From Candidatus Woesearchaeota archaeon (lineage in GTDB: Archaea > Nanobdellota > Nanobdellia > Woesearchaeales > JAHWIC01), in the NCBI GenBank assembly GCA_019322485.1, contig JAHWIK010000015.1, positions 28,608 to 92,607 on the forward strand: 64,000 nucleotides of DNA. Direction: 5' to 3'. Below are positions 61,686 to 64,000 of this stretch, one piece after another. Made by a program: the position numbers and the translations under genes. A model generated the notes under the pieces. The model saw only the letters and a program-made list of their open reading frames with translations, was not told the DNA's origin and searched no databases. Each line of letters starts with the position of its first letter. Within the stretch, counting starts at the first letter, position 1.

Positions 61686-61786
61686 AAAAAATCCATTCAT
61701 TTATGGCGGCTGTCGTCGCTTCGCTCCTCGTCGGCCACCCCGTAAGGGACAACCCCCGGCCGACCAGCGCCATGAATGGATTTTTT
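61686..61786. repeat. GC-rich palindromic element with 15-bp terminal inverted repeats
   Basis: AAAAAATCCATTCAT (61686-61700) is exactly complementary to 61772-61786. Inside, GGCGGCTG roughly pairs with CAGCGCC, TCGGCC with GGCCGA, and CCC-GTAA-GGG closes the centre; an 18-nt loop lies on one side. The interior is far more GC-rich than the surrounding DNA. It fills the gap between the rpiB start and the NUDIX stop. It could be a structured RNA, a NUDIX transcript terminator, or a small REP/MITE-like element. Confidence 0.65.
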
Positions 61787-62181
61787 TATAATAAAAACGT
61801 CTCTAAGTCTTTCATGAAGGCAGGAACACCATCATAATTCTTTATCTCTTCTTTTGTTACCCATTTGAAATCAACGTTTTCATGGCAAAGCTTTACATCA
61901 TTGCCGTTTGTTTTGCAAAGGAACAGTGCAATAACCCATCTTTTTTGTTTTTCTTTGTCTAAGGCCTCTACTATCCTTGGGCCTTCAACTATTTCTGCGT
62001 TTAAGCCAGTTTCTTCCTTTATTTCTCTCAGTACAGTCTCTTCTGCTGGCTCAAATTCCTTGACAAAACCAGAGCAAAAGCTCCATTTGTTTGGATAGTT
62101 ATAGTCCTCAGGTGATTTCTTAAGGATTAGTAATTTATCCTCGTTCTTTACTATTCCAGTAACAACAGAGTATGATTTCAT
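61786..62181 (-). CDS. NUDIX hydrolase
   Basis: 131 residues from ATG 62181, which overlaps the preceding stop (ATGA); an in-frame ATG at 62205 is possible. The NUDIX box is intact: GFVKEFEPAEETVLREIKEE then TGL. Acts on nucleoside diphosphate-linked compounds; substrate not predictable. It directly follows a short Dph2-like frame, which is unusual. The GC-rich palindromic element begins right at its stop. Confidence 0.87.
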   Translation of the reverse strand: MKSYSVVTGIVKNEDKLLILKKSPEDYNYPNKWSFCSGFVKEFEPAEETVLREIKEETGLNAEIVEGPRIVEALDKEKQKRWVIALFLCKTNGNDVKLCHENVDFKWVTKEEIKNYDGVPAFMKDLETFLL

Positions 62182-62420
62182 TTTCTGAACTTTGAATGCC
62201 CCCATTGGATTAGCAAATCAGCCTCTACATTAGGCACATCACAGGCACCAAAACAAGAGCCAGCATAGATTAGTATTTGTGCGTTTGTGTTTTTTTCCAG
62301 GTAGTCTGCTATGTCTTTTGCTCTTGGTTTTAATCCGTCCGGCAGTTGGATGCAGACTGTTTTGGCTTTTGAGCTCTTTATTTCATTTACTGCTTTGTTT
62401 AATTCCAGGTTATAATTCAT
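62178..62420 (-). CDS. Dph2 N-terminal fragment
   Basis: 80 residues. VCIQLPDGLKPRAKDIADYL and YAGSCFGACDVPN, then ADLLIQWGHSKF, match the first domain of archaeal Dph2, including the first cluster cysteine. Full Dph2 has about 330 residues, three domains and three cluster cysteines. The frame ends cleanly with an ATGA overlap into the NUDIX gene. No other Dph2 segment was found nearby. It is either a remnant, or one part of a split dph2 with the rest elsewhere; the diphthamide gene dphB is present. Confidence 0.75.
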   Translation of the reverse strand: MNYNLELNKAVNEIKSSKAKTVCIQLPDGLKPRAKDIADYLEKNTNAQILIYAGSCFGACDVPNVEADLLIQWGHSKFRK

Positions 62421-62462
62421 AGAACAAACGAAAGTAATCTTATTTAAAAAACTATTGCTCCC

Positions 62463-63107
62463 TCAATAAGTAACTGTGTATTGGGCAATCCTGAATTCAT
62501 CGATAATGCTCTTGAGGCTTCCATCGCACCTGTCAGCACCGCCTAATAATCCATCTACAAAATCTTCATTGAAGCTTCCTTTTTCATAAGGACAGCTCAT
62601 TGTTTTATCCTCAAATAATGACTGGACATCTGCTGGTTCATCTTCATCAAAGTTGGTTATTTCCTTTTTTAATACACAGCCGTCTATGGAGTATTTGATA
62701 GTTGAGCCTACAAAATCTTCCTTGACACTAACACTGCTGCATGTGTCTGCTAGGGCTATGAAGCATTCCTTGTCATAGCCGCAGTCTTTAGCTGGTATAG
62801 CCAGGGAAATCCTCTCTGATGTTGTGAAATACACCGTTACTATTGCTGCAATAGTTAAAAACAGGAGGATAATAATGATATAATTTAAGTGCGCTAGAGG
62901 AAATCTTTCAGCAATCTTGATTTTTTTGATTAGTTCTTTTCTTTCAAAGAAAGGTTTTCTTTCTTCCCCAATCTCTTTTATAGTCTTCTGCACATCTTTT
63001 TCAGAATAGCCCTGGTCAATGAGGGCTTTGGCTATTTCGTTGCTGGCATAGCCTTCTGCTAGGCACCTTTTCACGTAATTTGTAACAGCGTCTTTTGTTT
63101 CAGGCAT
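62463..63107 (-). CDS. Membrane protein with UBA-like N-terminus and Cys-rich extracellular domain
   Basis: 214 residues. Residues 1-45 look like a small helical UBA-like or addition module (YASNEIAKALIDQGYSEKDV). One membrane helix lies at about 75-93. The outer domain has six or more Cys in a pattern shared with its upstream neighbour: DCGYDKECFI, CSSV, GCVLKKEI, KTMSCPYEKGSF, RCDGSLK. Function unknown. It is one base from the neighbouring paralogue and likely co-transcribed. Confidence 0.75.
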   Translation of the reverse strand: MPETKDAVTNYVKRCLAEGYASNEIAKALIDQGYSEKDVQKTIKEIGEERKPFFERKELIKKIKIAERFPLAHLNYIIIILLFLTIAAIVTVYFTTSERISLAIPAKDCGYDKECFIALADTCSSVSVKEDFVGSTIKYSIDGCVLKKEITNFDEDEPADVQSLFEDKTMSCPYEKGSFNEDFVDGLLGGADRCDGSLKSIIDEFRIAQYTVTY

Positions 63108-63108
63108 T

Positions 63109-63675
63109 TTAGGCTTTTAATTCATACCGGACTATTCGGATTTCATTTAAAGCTACTTTTAGCTCACCTGTACATTCCTCTGTGCTGGTTATTATTGATT
63201 CTACCAACAGCGGGTTGAAGTTGTCTTTTTCGTATGGGCACTGCATTGTCTTTCCTTTGAATATTGTTTCTACTTGTCTGGATTCTGAAGGTGCTGTTCT
63301 TTGGATTCCTTTTGTTAGCATGCAGTTTTCTGTTGTGTATACTATTGTTGTTCCTATTACACTCTCTCTTAATATTGCTGGCTGGCATCTATTTGCCTGC
63401 TTAATAAAGCATTCTTTTTCAAAACCACAATCAACTGTTTTTCCTAATTGTAAAATGGAAAAAACGATTACTGCCATGATTAGGGCTGATGCAGCGATTA
63501 CAGCCCCTCTGTAATAAGGCTTTAGGATAGGTGCTGCTCTAAGCTCTTCCTGCGCTTTAGAGATGTCTTCCTTTGAGACCCCTGTGCTGATAAGGTAATT
63601 AACCAGGTCTTCCTCTTTAAAGCCTTTCTTAATGTTCGTTCCAAGGTAATTTTTTATTTCTTTTATTGTTGCCAT
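63109..63675 (-). CDS. Membrane protein, tandem paralogue of the 214-residue protein
   Basis: 188 residues. Same architecture: short helical N-terminal module (KKGFKEEDLVNYLISTGVSK), one membrane helix near 58-76, and an outer domain with DCGFEKECFI, NCMLTKGI, KTMQCPYEKDNF and ECTGELK. The alignment with the 214-residue paralogue is clear over the last 110 residues. Function unknown. Third and fourth positions of an apparent operon with the Cys-rich protein at the right edge. Confidence 0.75.
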   Translation of the reverse strand: MATIKEIKNYLGTNIKKGFKEEDLVNYLISTGVSKEDISKAQEELRAAPILKPYYRGAVIAASALIMAVIVFSILQLGKTVDCGFEKECFIKQANRCQPAILRESVIGTTIVYTTENCMLTKGIQRTAPSESRQVETIFKGKTMQCPYEKDNFNPLLVESIITSTEECTGELKVALNEIRIVRYELKA

Positions 63676-63678
63676 TTT

Positions 63679-64000
63679 TTAAGTTACACAACACACTTGG
63701 TTAGCTGGGCAGTCACAATGATAGTATATTCTGCCTTGCCTGCATCGATCTGTACACTGCCCGTCTGTGCATGATACTTCAGCATGGCGAACCCTGCTTG
63801 GCTCTATTAATCCAAGATCTATTTGCATCATTACCTGCTGTTTTCTTTCTTCTGAAGCATCTGATTGTCTTACTGCGTTTTTTGCTACTTCTTTTTCCAA
63901 TTCTTCAGCAGTTATCTGGCCTGCTAATAACCTATTTTCCAGTTCTGGGCTTATGAACCTGACATCAATCTCACCAGTGGAGATTTTTTCGTTTATCTCT
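63679..64000 (-). CDS. Cys-rich protein, C-terminal part
   Basis: Partial; the frame is open to the right edge (106 codons visible). Acidic helical segments (EINEKISTGEID, AGQITAEELEKEVAKNA) lead to a C-terminal run of cysteines: CTDGQCTDRC, YYHCDCPANQVCC. No upstream start is visible; a TTG at 63898-63900 is an unlikely start. It ends three bases before the 188-residue gene and is probably co-transcribed with it. Function unknown. Confidence 0.65.
   Translation of the reverse strand, partial: EINEKISTGEIDVRFISPELENRLLAGQITAEELEKEVAKNAVRQSDASEERKQQVMMQIDLGLIEPSRVRHAEVSCTDGQCTDRCRQGRIYYHCDCPANQVCCVT

Overview
The window looks like part of an AT-rich archaeal chromosome, most probably from a small-genome DPANN lineage of the Woesearchaeota/Pacearchaeota kind. 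That placement is an inference. Archaeal markers are Rpo7, Spt4, S24e, S27ae, S15, the L1-L10-L12 stalk operon, class I CCA-adding enzyme, diphthine synthase DphB, CDP-archaeol synthase CarS, intron-containing tRNA genes, and TATA boxes about 26-30 bp upstream of start codons (suggesting leaderless transcripts) alongside some Shine-Dalgarno sites. Features that suggest DPANN are short intergenic gaps, apparently split or truncated core genes, and many Cys-rich or very long surface proteins.

Layout. 1-3.7 kb: DUF368 transporter (partial), sugar nucleotidyltransferase, cca; divergent from an endonuclease IV-like protein and a PIN nuclease. 3.7-7.1 kb: two related membrane-anchored HExxH proteins. 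7.2-12.9 kb: transcription and ribosomal genes. 12.9-27 kb: exported proteins, including a metalloprotease-like protein, small paralogous lipoproteins, Cys-rich proteins, a lipase-like protein and a 2016-residue surface protein behind two tandem DUF2080-like genes and a double-palindrome promoter. 27-28.6 kb: parvulin, transglutaminase-like protein, nucleotidyltransferase. 28.6-36.9 kb: a compact isoprenoid operon, dxs-ispG-(PEP-swivel protein)-ispDF-ispE-ispH-prenyl synthase. 36.9-45 kb: DUF116, S15, tRNA-Gln, DphB, FtsZ, nitroreductase, DNA ligase, MFS transporter. 45-53.5 kb: an unknown acidic protein, tRNA-Arg, DUF4416, a Hel308-like protein lacking its first RecA domain, two PKD-repeat surface proteins, tRNA-Ile and tRNA-Asn. 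53.5-64 kb: M64-like peptidase pair, radical SAM protein, a lipid/glycan cluster (CDP-alcohol transferase, PHP proteins, acyltransferase with an in-frame amber codon, GT2, CarS), RpiB, NUDIX with a Dph2 fragment, and paralogous membrane proteins.

How genes fit together. The MEP operon would supply IPP/DMAPP to its own prenyl synthase; CarS and the CDP-alcohol transferase at 56.7-60.7 kb could use the resulting prenyl chains for ether lipids. This would be a bacterial-type isoprenoid route feeding archaeal-type lipids. No dxr (ispC) is in the window.

Most notable: the MEP operon with an orphan phosphohistidine-swivel protein; four tRNA genes that each appear to carry two insertions, two of them in the T-loop; the autoregulation-like cassette in front of the giant surface gene; and the half-length Hel308 and Dph2 genes. 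Family assignments come from reading translated sequence and motifs; no database search was run.
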